Part shown: positions 51,601-63,188 of the stretch, piece after piece
Position numbering within the stretch: position 1 is the stretch's first letter
Layout of the letters: each line of letters begins with the position of its first letter
NCBI RefSeq assembly: GCF_037038585.1
Contig: NC_092525.1
Span: 26,314,367 to 26,378,366 of the forward strand
DNA: 64,000 bases
Direction of reading: 5' to 3'
Source: Patagioenas fasciata
Taxonomy: Eukaryota > Chordata > Aves > Columbiformes > Columbidae
Position numbers and translations under genes: made by a program
Notes under the pieces: model-generated
Seen by the model: the letters and a program-made list of their open reading frames with translations, nothing else
Database searches by the model: none
Told to the model about the DNA's origin: nothing

Positions 51601-54600
51601 CCTCATAGAAAACGAATAAGGCAGGAATACTTCTTCAGGAAAGCATGGCTCAGGTACCTCATCTGAGTAGAGAGGAACCACTAACACTAGACAAAATGAG
51701 CTGGAATGCTATGCACCTAAGCTCTATCAAAAAAAAAAAAAAAGTGTGGAGGTTTGCATGTCTCAGGCTTTGATTACTCCTCAGCAACGTGCCTGACTAA
51801 CTAGCAACAGGTACAGTAGTGTCCCCGAGAGATCAGTACAAGGTTTAAAGCAAAAGTCACACTCCCACACAGATAAGTCTGTACAAGGAAGAAGGAAGCC
51901 TAATGTTTTGGTGTTTTTGTGGTGGTGTGTGGGGTTTTGTTTTGTTTTTATGGAGTGTTTTAGGTGTCTGACTGCATCCACATGGGATGGATGGTGTAAC
52001 AAACACAGAGAGGGGTAAAAAGGAAGGTATTAACATTTTTGGTACTTTTTTTTTTTTTTAAATTGACTATTAACCATCAGTTTTTAGTATTCACTTTGTA
52101 CAGACCTGTAGTTTGGTTGTCTTACTCTTGATGCATGTGATTTCATTCCAGAAGACACTTCAAGTCAGCAGTTTTAAGCATTTGTACACATACCTGCAAT
52201 GTCTAAGATTTTGTAGAATATAAGACATCTTTTGTCTGAAGTCAGTACATAGTTCTGGACCAGAGGGGGCTGCACCCCAAATATCCTGGATATTCTGACA
52301 GAGATATTTTAAATGATGTAATGATGTTTTGCCTTTTTTTCTTTCTCTCAGTTGCAACCAATGAATGGCTCAATTTTACTAGCTCTGTATGAAAATAATG
52401 TGCAATGACGTAAGCCGCACAATGTGAAGGGAGAGGGAGGAAACTAGCTACCATGGCTTGAAGCAGATACACTTGTGCTGTGGGAGCCATCGTCAGATAA
52501 AAATACACTGTGAGCTCTTTCCCACCCACATACCTCAAGCTTCATGAAGAGAAGGAGACTGCCATGTGGTGGCAAAGGCCAGATTACCATAGTGTGGGTG
52601 TGACGTTTTTGCCCCAGAATACTCTCCTGCCTGTTGTGTTCTGAAGTTCCTTATTGGTACATGCAAAGCAGTAATCTGCACAAATGGAGTACTTAGGCAT
52701 CCAAATGCTGTGTGTCCAGGGCCACCCACAGTTTTTCTGCGGACAGAAACGCGCTCTGTAGGTGGGAACACGTGTTTTTCGAGTATGTGTTCTTTTGTTT
52801 CTCTCTGCATTCCCCCAAGAGTGACATCTACCTCTGATTACATTTTTATTTAGTGTAAGATGTGTGACTGTATTTTTACATTTCTCTTGTGCTTGCCAAA
52901 TCCTCAGCTTGTACAAGTTGGCATAATTCCACTGAAATGGATAGAAGCATGTTGACTGAATCCAGCAGAGAATCTGAGTTCATTAGTTAGCAGGTGATAA
53001 TCCACATGAACTTGTGGAATTATCTCCTGCAGTTATTTTGGGGATGTACAGATATCTTCCTGGAGAGGCTACAAAGATTCCTTGAAGATATTCTGTAGGC
53101 CACAGCTGGCAGCCGTCTTAAAGTACTGTCTTTTTTCCCTTTCCTGAATGTCTGTCTGAAAGTGCTGTTAGTTTTGCTATCACTCTAGCGGTTTCTGGTC
53201 TCCGTAGTCTGCGGGACAGTGGACGCAGTGATTTCATCATGCCTGTCAGTGTGGTAACCAGCAGTATATTGATACCGAGACAGTGAGCTGGATGGCATTT
53301 ACACGTAAATCTATCATCATGAACTCCAGGCTTATCATGGCTCATTATTTTGTGGCAAACACGGTAATTAGCACAGGGTGTACTTTATGATAATTAGGCA
53401 TGTTTTACACATCAGATGGTGATGTTGACTTTTGAGGGCAACCACCTGGACTCAGCTTTCACTAGCTAAAATTAATATTTTTGTATTTCTATTTGTTTCA
53501 GTGTTTCAAAATGCCTATGATAAAATATTTTAACTGTTTAATCACTAAATAATAGATCCATGCAATCAATTACAGAATCACAGAATGTTAGCTTAATACC
53601 ATGATTATTTGGATAACTTGCTGTTACCCATAGGTGACAGTGTAGTTTAGATAAATAGTTTATGTACTTTGTAGTTTATCTTGAGTGCAAAGTGAAACTT
53701 CCACTATCTTAATGGCCAGGTGAACGTTACTTTCAACGTATCTTCTCTCTTTGCCTGACCTGGTGTCTGAACATCGGTATCCTAGAATTGTGGTATCCAG
53801 TCCACTTTAGACTCATTTTTCATCACCAACACCTACTGTGACATTTCAAATAGAGAAAATAATGGTGATTTTAAAAACCCCAAACCAAATAAACAAAACC
53901 ACAAAGCAACCAACAAAAGATGACACAACAACTTCCATCACCAGATCGCATGATAATCTGTTTTCGAACTTAAAATACATTACAGTGGCTTTGTTAAAAC
54001 ATCATCAAAAATTTTAGGATTATCTTGGAAGATGCTGTATCTCATGAAACAGTGAGGAAAGGTTAGAATACGTATCATGGGTGTATACACCAGCTGCAGA
54101 GATAGGGGGCTTATTTCTGATCTACTGTGAAACATAGACAAAGTTTCTGTTGCAATTTGTGGTTTGTGTGGATTGGAGTTTATGCACCTGAAGCATTCCC
54201 TAAATTTTTTGTATCGGTTCAGATCCATACTTGGGAGAAGGAGACTATTTTTTGTTCCAGTGACAGTGTGAAGACAGTCTCATAACCAGCAGATGTAGAA
54301 ACTGGCCTATTCTATCAGTTTTTTGGGAAGAGCTGTATTTGGAAGCTGCACAATTTGTATACTCTCCCTGCTTCCTCCTCAGATCAGTACTTCCTAAACT
54401 TAAACATAAATGTTATCTTACATATTATTGTCAGACATATTTGTGCATTCAGATTGTGACAATTGGTTGTTATAAAGTGAAGGATCTAACACGGCAATGT
54501 AAAATACTAAATTTGTAAATACACTTTGGATGCAGACAGCGGAAAGGGCAGTTAACCATTATGCTTGCCATATGAACAAAGAATGAGATGCCATAATGTA

Positions 54601-55350
54601 AAATAGTGTAAAACAGTTCTCTTATGTCTATGCACATTGCAAATACAACTCATTTATATATGAAAAACTTTTCTTTTTTTTTTTTTCTATTGACCCTTTT
54701 GCAGTCTGTACTTTTAAAATTAAAATAACGGGGGGAAATGAAATACAGTGACAAGTTTAAATGGCTTTTTTACTAAAACATGATTGGCTTCTGCTTGTAT
54801 TCAAAGTTCATTCCTACTATTACATGCTGCCATAGATTTTAAGTTTCATCTTTAAGTTTATCTTTATTTTTATCTTTTTTTCCTCCAGGAGGGAGTAGCA
54901 GCTGTATTTTGAAAAATCTTCTCTAAGTTCAAAAACGTGCAAGTGCTGCATTTTAAGGGGATTAAATAATGTATTTCAAACTAAGAAAGAATGTGTGTGG
55001 ACACCAATGTAGCTATGGAATAATGTTAGATAAATATAAATGTGTTAACTGTATGGTGCCATTACAAATGCTATTTTTGGCTAAAAAGGATCAGTGATTG
55101 CTTGTAAAATAAGGAGACATTAGACTGTTTCAGCTGGCCTTGGCTGGACTGTTTGGAATGTGTTCTGCGTTTCTGGCACTTGCACTTAAGGAGGATGCAC
55201 AAGAAGACTAACAGGGAAAAAAAAAGAAGACAAAATTATACAAACCTAAATAAAGGGAAGGGCAAGAGATAAGAATTAATCTGGGCCAAATGTCACTATT
55301 CAAGTGCTTATAAAAAGCTATCATGCAATTCTGGCAAAGTAACAAATATA
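45646..55350. other. Intergenic, no gene recognised
   Basis: No coding or RNA gene supported. Contains T runs at about 48750-48764, 49749-49767 and 49859-49877, and a perfect short palindrome at 47979-48003. Confidence 0.6.
47979..48003. repeat. Perfect inverted repeat, 11-bp arms, 3-nt loop
   Basis: Left arm ATTACTGTACA at 47979-47989 and right arm TGTACAGTAAT at 47993-48003 are exact reverse complements, separated by TTG. No gene nearby explains it. Confidence 0.85.
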
Positions 55351-55353
55351 GAC

Positions 55354-55430
55354 ATAAAAAAACCAAACCAAACCAACAAAACCAAACAAACAAAAACCAA
55401 AACAAACAAACAAAAACAAAACAAAAACCA
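55354..55430. repeat. A/C-rich simple repeat, (AAAC)n-type
   Basis: Irregular AAACC and AAAC units. It is followed about 60 bases later by a T/G-rich tract of complementary composition. Confidence 0.85.
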
Positions 55431-55492
55431 GGGGGTGGTCAGCAAGAAAAACATGGTGTTCACATTAGGGGAAAAGCCAGGATTACAGGGTA

Positions 55493-55543
55493 CTTTTTTG
55501 TTTGTTTGTTTTTGTTTGTTGTTTTTTGTTTGTTTGTTTGTTT
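55493..55543. repeat. T/G-rich simple repeat, (TTTG)n
   Basis: TTTG units with longer T interruptions. It forms an inverted pair with the A/C-rich tract to its left. Confidence 0.85.
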
Positions 55544-58500
55544 CCAGAAAGACATGATGGGAGTCCAAGATCATCTAGATACTGCTTCCAGTTCAACTAT
55601 AGACTACTTCTATATTTAACTTTTTAACTTGCTCTATGTCACTTCACCATCTGTAAAGCAAGAGATGTTAGTGTGGTAGTGTTAGGCTGTGCCAAAAAGT
55701 GAGTCTAACATATTCATCCTGCCACAGCCCTGAATATCACAGACTATTTCTATCATAGGAATTCTTTAACTTGTAGTTTTAGAGGTAGAACCAAATGTAT
55801 TTCTGTACTTGCTAAACAGAAGCTGTAGACTTAATGCAGAAACTGTTGGGTTAGATGTTTTGACCCATCTTATGCCAGAAGTCAGGAAAGAAAATGAGCA
55901 TTTAGAGGTTAAGTAAAATAAACAAACAACAACAACTCCAAACCTTCTAACCAACCCTCAGTATGACCTCTATCTTCAAGCACGGTGTCACGTGCACTGG
56001 GGAACAGCAATTGATGTCTCATGGATTGGAAGTATATTCCTTCTCCTTCTTCTCTGCTGCTGTAAAACTAGTGCTCCTATTATGTCAAGGTCCATCGCAT
56101 TTACTGCAACTTTGATATGCTTGACCTAAAAACATTGCTGTGAGTGAATTATTTAGAGTGACACTGAGGAGCAATTTTCTAGAATGTCTATATGGCCTGT
56201 GGGCATTGCACTGAGTACATATGTATCATATTAAAAAAAACCCCAAACAAACAAGCACAAACATGAAAATGACCATGAAGCCTTTCAACAGTATTTCACA
56301 GCTACTATTACCAAAATGGGATTGTTCTGTGGCTCTACAGCATAAGGAAAGATGTATGTGAGACAATCTCTTGTGAGGTGTGGAATAACTGTATTGTTTT
56401 GCCAGTGAACACTTTGTAAATTACTGATCTGTAGAAGTTGACTTCTAGTTGAGTTGTGTGAAATACTGTGTATCCATACACTAAGAAGTCCTTTTTCTGT
56501 CTCTATATGAAAACATAGTGTCACTAAAATAACTGATAAATTTTATACTAGGCACCAATAAAAGTGATCATTGCTGTAGAGTCTGTTTGTCAGAAACCAG
56601 TGAAAACTTGCAGTCCAGGTGAAAATATTTGTTGAGTGTGGACTGACAATCTGTGCCCAGGTCCATGCTGGCTGAGGTATCTGCACCCTGTTTTAGTAGG
56701 ATATGGATTGTTGCTGTTTAGTATTTAGTGAGTGCATGAAAAAAATTATGATAGAAATAAAACTATGCTAGAAGTAAGGGGAAAACCTGTATTTTGAGGA
56801 AAAGTACCACCTTAGAAAAGGCTATAACTAACTTTATATTTTTCCTGCGCAGGGATCTATCCTGTCAGTGCTAATCATTCAGGTGCTATCAACTTGCATC
56901 AAAAACATATATACAGAACCATTCATGCTCCAGGGTGCTGATACTTTCCATTGTTGCCAAATTCCAGAATCTTCTATTTTGAGAAGTATTTTCTCTGTTA
57001 AAAAGAAATAACAGAACTATAACATTAATAAATGTATTGCAGATAGAAGACCTACATTTTTAGTTTCCAATGAGGAACCTTGATGCATACTATTGCAAGA
57101 ACATACTGGCTACAACTTAATTTGAAAGCTTCTCCTTCTATCTAGAATATATACCTTTGAGTCCTGCTTTTAATATGATTTTATCTATACTGCAATATGT
57201 AAGCTGGTACTAATTTTTGCAGAAATGAGTAAACTTAAAGATACAAGCTCATCTCTGAACAGCGTTACTGAGAAGTCATACTTCCATAGCAACCGATCCT
57301 TTTGATACTTACCTCAGGTTTCTCTGACCACAATAGTATCCAGTGAGCCATAGACGCCAGGGGTTCTTCTCTAGTAAATATTACAATGAAAAAATATAAT
57401 TTTCTGAAACATCAATTTTAAATAATATCCAAACAATTCCAGGATTTAATTTGTCAGTATGGATATGTCTTTGAGGAACTGATGTTTTGTTTTGGTTTTC
57501 CTTTACTCTCTCTCCCTCCCTCCTCAAATATCAGTCTCACATGGTATTGAGGACCTACCTCTTACATGCTTGAAATATACTTTTTTCATTTAAGGAGACA
57601 GGTAACACAAAGACAAGAAGCAACTACAGATGTATTCTCAGATGACAGCTTTGATACTTCTATCCTGTTTAGTTTCTGCATGGTGAAATCTCAGCAAAAC
57701 AAGCAAAGTACAGTATGCAAGGTGACTGTTGTGTAACTGATGTACTGCGGAAACTTTGCAAATAATCAAACTAAACCATTCTTAATGGACACCCCATTGT
57801 GAGGAGGAACAATATGAATGCTGTGTGATTACCTAACTTTTGGAAGTAACTCCTACTCCAGAATACTTAGTTGCACTAAGTCTAAAGGCTGAACTTACCT
57901 TGGATGACTGTGTGATGTGAGAAATGTAGACTGCTCCATCTGTGTGTCTGACTCAATTAGCAAAGGATTGTAAGGAAATAAGAACAAAGTTGTGAGCTTT
58001 TTTATGCTTTTATTTTCTTTTTACCATCAGCAATACTGAGAATGTGACACAGGTACCCAAAGTTTACAGCAATTTTACAGTTTAACTACGGTTCTGTTAC
58101 TATTACTGGCTATACATTTCTCTGCCATCTTTCAGATCCCTAAAAAAGACAAATGTAATAGTATTTACTGTCTAATAGTATTTATTTAGGTGTTTAAAAT
58201 AAATAATGTAAAATGATTTAACCTTTTATTTAATATAACAATTTATCTATATCTTTCAACTCTGTCTCCTATATGTATTTGTCATGACAAGCACAGAGGA
58301 TATTTTTGAAATATTCCACAACGCTTAGTTAAAATGAGATTTAAATATTTTTTTCCTCTTATGCTCAGAGTCCTTAGGAGTGGATACACACAAAGTTCCC
58401 CATATTATTGCTTATTTCAACATAAAGAAAGAATAAGAATTTTTATGGCTTCAATGATGCTGAATCCTGGGAAGACAATATTCAAGAAAAAGGCAGTGTT

Positions 58501-58690
58501 TTTTTTTGGTTTTTTTTTTTTTTTACAGCTAAATTAAACATTTAAAAACAAACAAGCAAAAAGTGAATACCCCAAACTATATATATGTATATATATATAT
58601 TTTTTTTACAAGAAAAATGTAGCCTATAAGAAGTGTTTGCTTCTCATTACTGCTTTCAGAGCTGATGTTCCTCTCGATGGCAACTGTAAA
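55544..58690. other. Intergenic, possibly within the mir-181 host transcript (- strand)
   Basis: No coding gene. The segment lies downstream of the microRNA hairpins in their - strand direction and so may be part of the host primary transcript. A stretch near 55625-55665 (ATCTGTAAAGC) faintly recalls a SINE 3' end. A (TA)n/T run lies at 58577-58607. Confidence 0.5.
58577..58607. repeat. (TA)n microsatellite followed by T run
   Basis: Alternating TA with one TG interruption, then a short T run, about 85 bases from the mir-181b-1 hairpin. Confidence 0.85.
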
Positions 58691-58691
58691 A

Positions 58692-58800
58692 TGTGGGGCC
58701 ACAGTTGCATTCATTGTTCAGTGAGCTTGTCCACATAGTTAAACCCACCGACAGCAATGAATGTTGATTGTGACCTTTTTTTTTGTAAAGCTTTGCAGGG
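58692..58800 (-). ncRNA. MIR181B1: mir-181b-1 precursor hairpin
   Basis: Read on the - strand, the 5p arm at 58743-58765 begins with the miR-181 seed AACAUUC and continues AUUGCUGUCGGUGGGU, the miR-181b form. The 3p arm at 58705-58725 begins CUCACUGAACAAUGAAUGCAA and pairs back with the 5p arm. Loop and flanks (GGUCACAAUCAACAUUC before, GUGGCCCC after) follow the vertebrate precursor closely. Precursor ends are set by analogy to the human hairpin and may be off by a few bases. Transcribed from the same strand as mir-181a-1, opposite to PTPRC. Mature miR-181b guides Argonaute to repress target mRNAs in lymphoid and other tissues. Confidence 0.96.
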
Positions 58801-58867
58801 TGGGGGAGAAATATCATGTGGTGGTTAGGTTGCTATCTTCGATGTTAAGGCCTGAAAGCATGAAGTA

Positions 58868-58975
58868 AGGAGGAGGATGGTTAGCTGGAGGGTACAATCA
58901 ACGGTCGATGGTTTTCACTTTAATTCCAAACTCACCGACAGCGTTGAATGTTCACTGAAGCAACCACTACAACAG
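58868..58975 (-). ncRNA. MIR181A1: mir-181a-1 precursor hairpin
   Basis: On the - strand the 5p arm at 58930-58952 begins AACAUUC and continues AACGCUGUCGGUGAGU, the exact miR-181a form. The 3p arm at 58891-58912 begins ACCAUCGACCGUUGAUUGU, the star sequence that marks the a-1 paralogue. The preceding GGUUGCUUCAGUG and following GCUAACCAUC also match the vertebrate hairpin. It lies about 65 nt upstream of mir-181b-1 in the transcribed direction, so both come from one primary transcript. miR-181a raises T-cell receptor sensitivity in mammals by damping several phosphatases. Hairpin ends are approximate. Confidence 0.97.
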
Positions 58976-61900
58976 AACTCCATTGACTTGACAGCATCTG
59001 AAAATGTCTGAAAGGAGGGGGGGAAATCAACACTGACGCAACAATTTCAGTCATGCAAACGATGCAGCTTCAGTCACTTTTCTCTTACCAACACAAATAC
59101 CCTTCTCTGCCCATCCTATTTCTGTCTTCGTGCAAGGAGTTGGCAGTTTTCCAAACTTCTTTCTATGAAAAAGAAGATATTTCACTCATTCAGGCTTTAG
59201 GAACAGAAGTTAGAGGTCCAGGCACAAATGGATTAATTCTGTCTGTTATTTCACAAAACCGAACTTCACAGCAAACCAAAACACAAGATCCCATGTATCA
59301 GCAGAGCTGGCTAAAAGTTTTATGAATTACTGTTGTCAATCATAGATTGTCCAATTGACTGACATGGTTCAATTGGATTTAAACTTGCTTAGGATTGGTG
59401 AAAACTATATTTTCTTTTAAGAAGACTAAATTTCTCCATTAACATCTTATAGAGAAAGAGGGCCTTTCTTCCTTACCGATTGTCATACATGCAGAGCCTG
59501 TTATAGTAGCTTTCAGGAGGAAAAAAGACAACTGTACATCAAGGATTGATTACTTAAATTTCTATTCATCTATTTTTTTAGGTGACAACATGCTGTCCAT
59601 ATCCAGACCTTCATCATGACACAATAAAGTGCTTATTCTTAAAAATGTCCATATTAGCACAATTTCCAGTCTTCTGAGCCATTCAACTTAATTGTCCTTA
59701 TTCTTAAAATAAATATTTTTTAAAAAATATACACATCTGTGGGATTGCGATTATTGTATTAGGGGAAGAGTTTTAGAGGCTGGATCAGAAGGCAAAACAT
59801 GGTAAACTAGGAAATTTACCTTATTTGCATTTGTGGGCAGAGTTCTGCAGAGGGTCATCTTGCAGCTCAGCTGGTCTGAGTTCTTTTTTGCTAGGTCCAC
59901 TCTTAGCTTGGTGTATAGAAATGACTGTCTTCTATGCATTGTTGTTTATCTTGTCATTTGGTGAAAGATGCCTTGTACTCTTTTTCATCCAGTTCTGATT
60001 ATTTTAAAAAATCACAGTATATCTAAAGGCTGGAGTGTCATTAATATAGCCTGTTGGGGAACTAGACAAGAAAGGAATCAACTAATTTTCTTCTGTATGG
60101 TAGATTAGATGTGTTTTGTATAGGAAAACCACTGTGGTTATGAATATATCTGAATTCTAATCAAATGTGGCAGTCAACTTTTTTTTTCCGATAGAGCAGC
60201 ATGAGATGTTTTGTCTTAAGCTCCAAAGTTTATTATTTCTTTTTTTTTTTTTTTTTTTTCTCCATTTATTTGTACTTACTTTTTGACAGTTTAATTTTGT
60301 GGTGTTACAAAAGGAATTCCTCATACCTGCAGGAGTGATGAGAGAATAAGGGTCTCCAACTCAGGAATATTTTGTGCACCTGTTCAACAGGGTCACTCAT
60401 GTTTGACACCCATCCTATTAAAAGCTGTCTTGCCATACACTCATTTCTTTCAGTACTTACTCCTATGCCCTTGTTCTGTGCTTCCATCTAGCACCTCATG
60501 TTTCCATATGGGGTCTTGCCTGGCTGATACCTGGTAGTTAGGATGGGCTGCAGGGAAGGAGAGGAGCTATGGAGAGCTTGTGACTGGGTGGATTGCATCT
60601 TAGAAGGAATTACTTCCACAGGTTTTTCCCTCCCTGGCCCCCATAACAGAAAAACCTCAGTTCCTTGGTTACTCAACCTCTGTCGAAACAGGCTGAAACT
60701 TGTAAGTACAAAACCACAAAACAGTATTCCTGAACTCCAGCTCTGAACCCTGATGTGTGCAGGTTATGCAGGGTAAAAATGCTTTCATCTTCTCTCATCT
60801 GGTTTTAATTAAAAAAACAAAAAAGAAAAAATCCCTTACCAGTCTTAGCTAGCTGTTATAAATGCCAGCTTTATTTTAAGTTTTATTTCAGATCTGCAGG
60901 CTTATGTGAACATTCAGATTTGATGTATGGTTTTTTTTATATAAGGTTAGTAGGTCATAAATAAACCAAAGCACTTTCCTTGCTATGAGCAATAGGGTCA
61001 TGGTGTACATGAAATATCGCTTTAAAAAAATTGGAAGCTAACATGAATTGACAGAGATACGTGAGGAAGTAGTTCGTTGTGTTGCTGTAAAGGCCATAGG
61101 GATTTGGACTGCTGGAGTTGCCTGTCTTAGGAATAGATTAGATATCTTGTCTGATGACCTGTACTTAATTTAAGTGACTGCCTTTGCCAGTCCTTCCAGA
61201 GGGCAACTGTGTGAAGTAGAGCATCTCATCCTCAGTCTTCAGTCCTTTTCCTTCTCTTGATGGCCTGACCTAAATTGAAGATATGCGTGTTGCACTGCAC
61301 AATTACTTCAGTGCTATGTGAACTGCATGTTTGGTTCTAAATAGTCAGCCTTTCCATTTTGGCCTTGCTTTCTTGAATCAAAAGACTAATGTTCAACTTC
61401 ATTTTACTGGTTAATACTGGCAACTATTATACAGTACACTCATGTTTAGCAGCTGCTTTATGTAAAACAATAACAAAAGCTCCCTCTCCTTACGTAGAAA
61501 TAGTGGCTGGAGCGGCGAAGTGCTGCTCTGCCCTGCTTGGTGCCCCACCTCTTCCTTTTCTTCCTTCTCCCTCCCCCCAATACTTGATGAAATATAAATA
61601 ATAGATGTCAGGTCTGGCTTGCAGACTACTTCAAATAGCTGTTTTAGTACTTTAAACAATGTCACTGCTTGCACAGTGGTGAGATCACTTAGGAAAAAAT
61701 ATTTAGGTAAATAAAAACAATCTCAGGTTTGGGGAGTTTCTGATGATTTTAGATAACTTCCTTAATGATGCATTCAAACATTCTATTCAGATTGTACACT
61801 GATTAAAATAGCATGTTAACTTATTTATATGGTGGATACTCTGCATTGTTTACAGCATCTTCTTTAGCTGGCATTGAATTGTTACTGGAGTTAATACCTT

Positions 61901-62144
61901 TTGAAGGCAAATATCCATTTGTATAAAAGGAAGACAGCAGAACAATACTCATACTGCAAAGTTATCTCATGGATACAGTTGTTGGCTACATCCACCTCCC
62001 AGTTGCCCTCTCCCACAGTCTGTCAACAGGCTTCCAGTTATACACTTGGGGACAGGAAGAAATGTAATGCGTGGATGTATTTTTAATTGTGTTGCAAAAG
62101 TGAATTCCAGTGGAAGTGTCTAAAAATGGAACTAACACACTTGG

Positions 62145-62226
62145 GATCAGATTCTCAGCTAGCGTAAACTGACACAGCTCCGCTGACGTCAGTGGCATCT
62201 GCGTTTACACCAGCTGGCACCTGGAT
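62145..62226. repeat. Palindromic MITE-like ancient repeat relic
   Basis: An imperfect inverted repeat of about 80 bp centred between 62187 and 62188, where CTGAC meets GTCAG. Left arm CAGCTAGCGTAAACTGAC mirrors right arm GTTTACACCAGCTGG. The pattern recalls a hairpin-type interspersed repeat seen in many copies in turtles and crocodilians (CAGCTGGTGTAAA arms). Family assignment is from memory. Confidence 0.6.
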
Positions 62227-63110
62227 ATTCATCTGGAAAAAGTGAAGTAGAATGATCAGTTATCAGTTCTTATCACCTTTTCTGGTTTTTGTGTTGTGTG
62301 TTCATCTCTTTTATTAAACCTTTCTCAAATGACAAATTTTCATGTTGCATTGACACTTTACCTACAATAAATTAGCAGTAATACTAAATCTCAGTAAGTA
62401 TTGACACTGCTGTGCTTTCAAGGGGAATTAAATCCAGCTGACTGTAGTTATTAGAGATTCAATTTATTCTTGGGTGACTTTGAGTTATATACTGAAAGTA
62501 AAAACTCCGTGCAGCTATCAAGAGGAAGTCCTATTTCTGACAAAATGAAAAGTGTTCATTTCTTCTGTGGACTTAAAAACTGCAAGAACAGAATCCAATT
62601 ACCCTCATTACAATCTAAGACTTTCACTGTATTCCAGAAATGCTAACTGCAGTTGTTTCTATAGTGTGTTGGAGTGTAGAATCAGCTTTTAATTACTAAT
62701 GCAGTAATTCTAAGGCAAATATTTTTCAAGAAATCCAACTAGACAATCAAATATTTCCATGTTGCCTTCAACCTATGGAAACGTCTCTGTAAACCTCTGC
62801 TGGAATAAAAAGATGTTTTAAGGAGTAGTTAATGATTTACTGGAATACAGCCATCTCTGGACAAAGTAGCAGCTGCATAATATCTTGAAGCGGTATGGCA
62901 TGCAAGCCTGAGACAGGAGGGAGAACTGCAATCGACTTGTTTAAATTCTGCATTCTACAAGGCTGCTTTTTTGTACATTATTATATGAAGAAATCTAAAG
63001 TTATGCAGAATCATTGTTGTTCTTGTTTATGAAATAAGCAAGCTTTCTGGCACACCAGAAAGCGCTTTTTGAGGTTGAAATAATAACCACAAGCCTGTCT
63101 TTTGATTTTA

Positions 63111-63188
63111 AAACAAAAAACAAAAACAAGGCAAACAAACAAAAAACAACAAAAAAACCAAAACAAACAAACAAACAAACAAACAAAC
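63111..63188. repeat. (CAAA)n simple repeat
   Basis: Regular CAAA units at the right end and irregular A-rich units on the left. ORFs on either strand through it are low-complexity artefacts. Confidence 0.88.

Noticed and set aside
53573-53590. ACAGAATCACAGAATG, like a CR1 octamer tail
   Set aside because: No CR1 body sequence follows on either side; too short to call.
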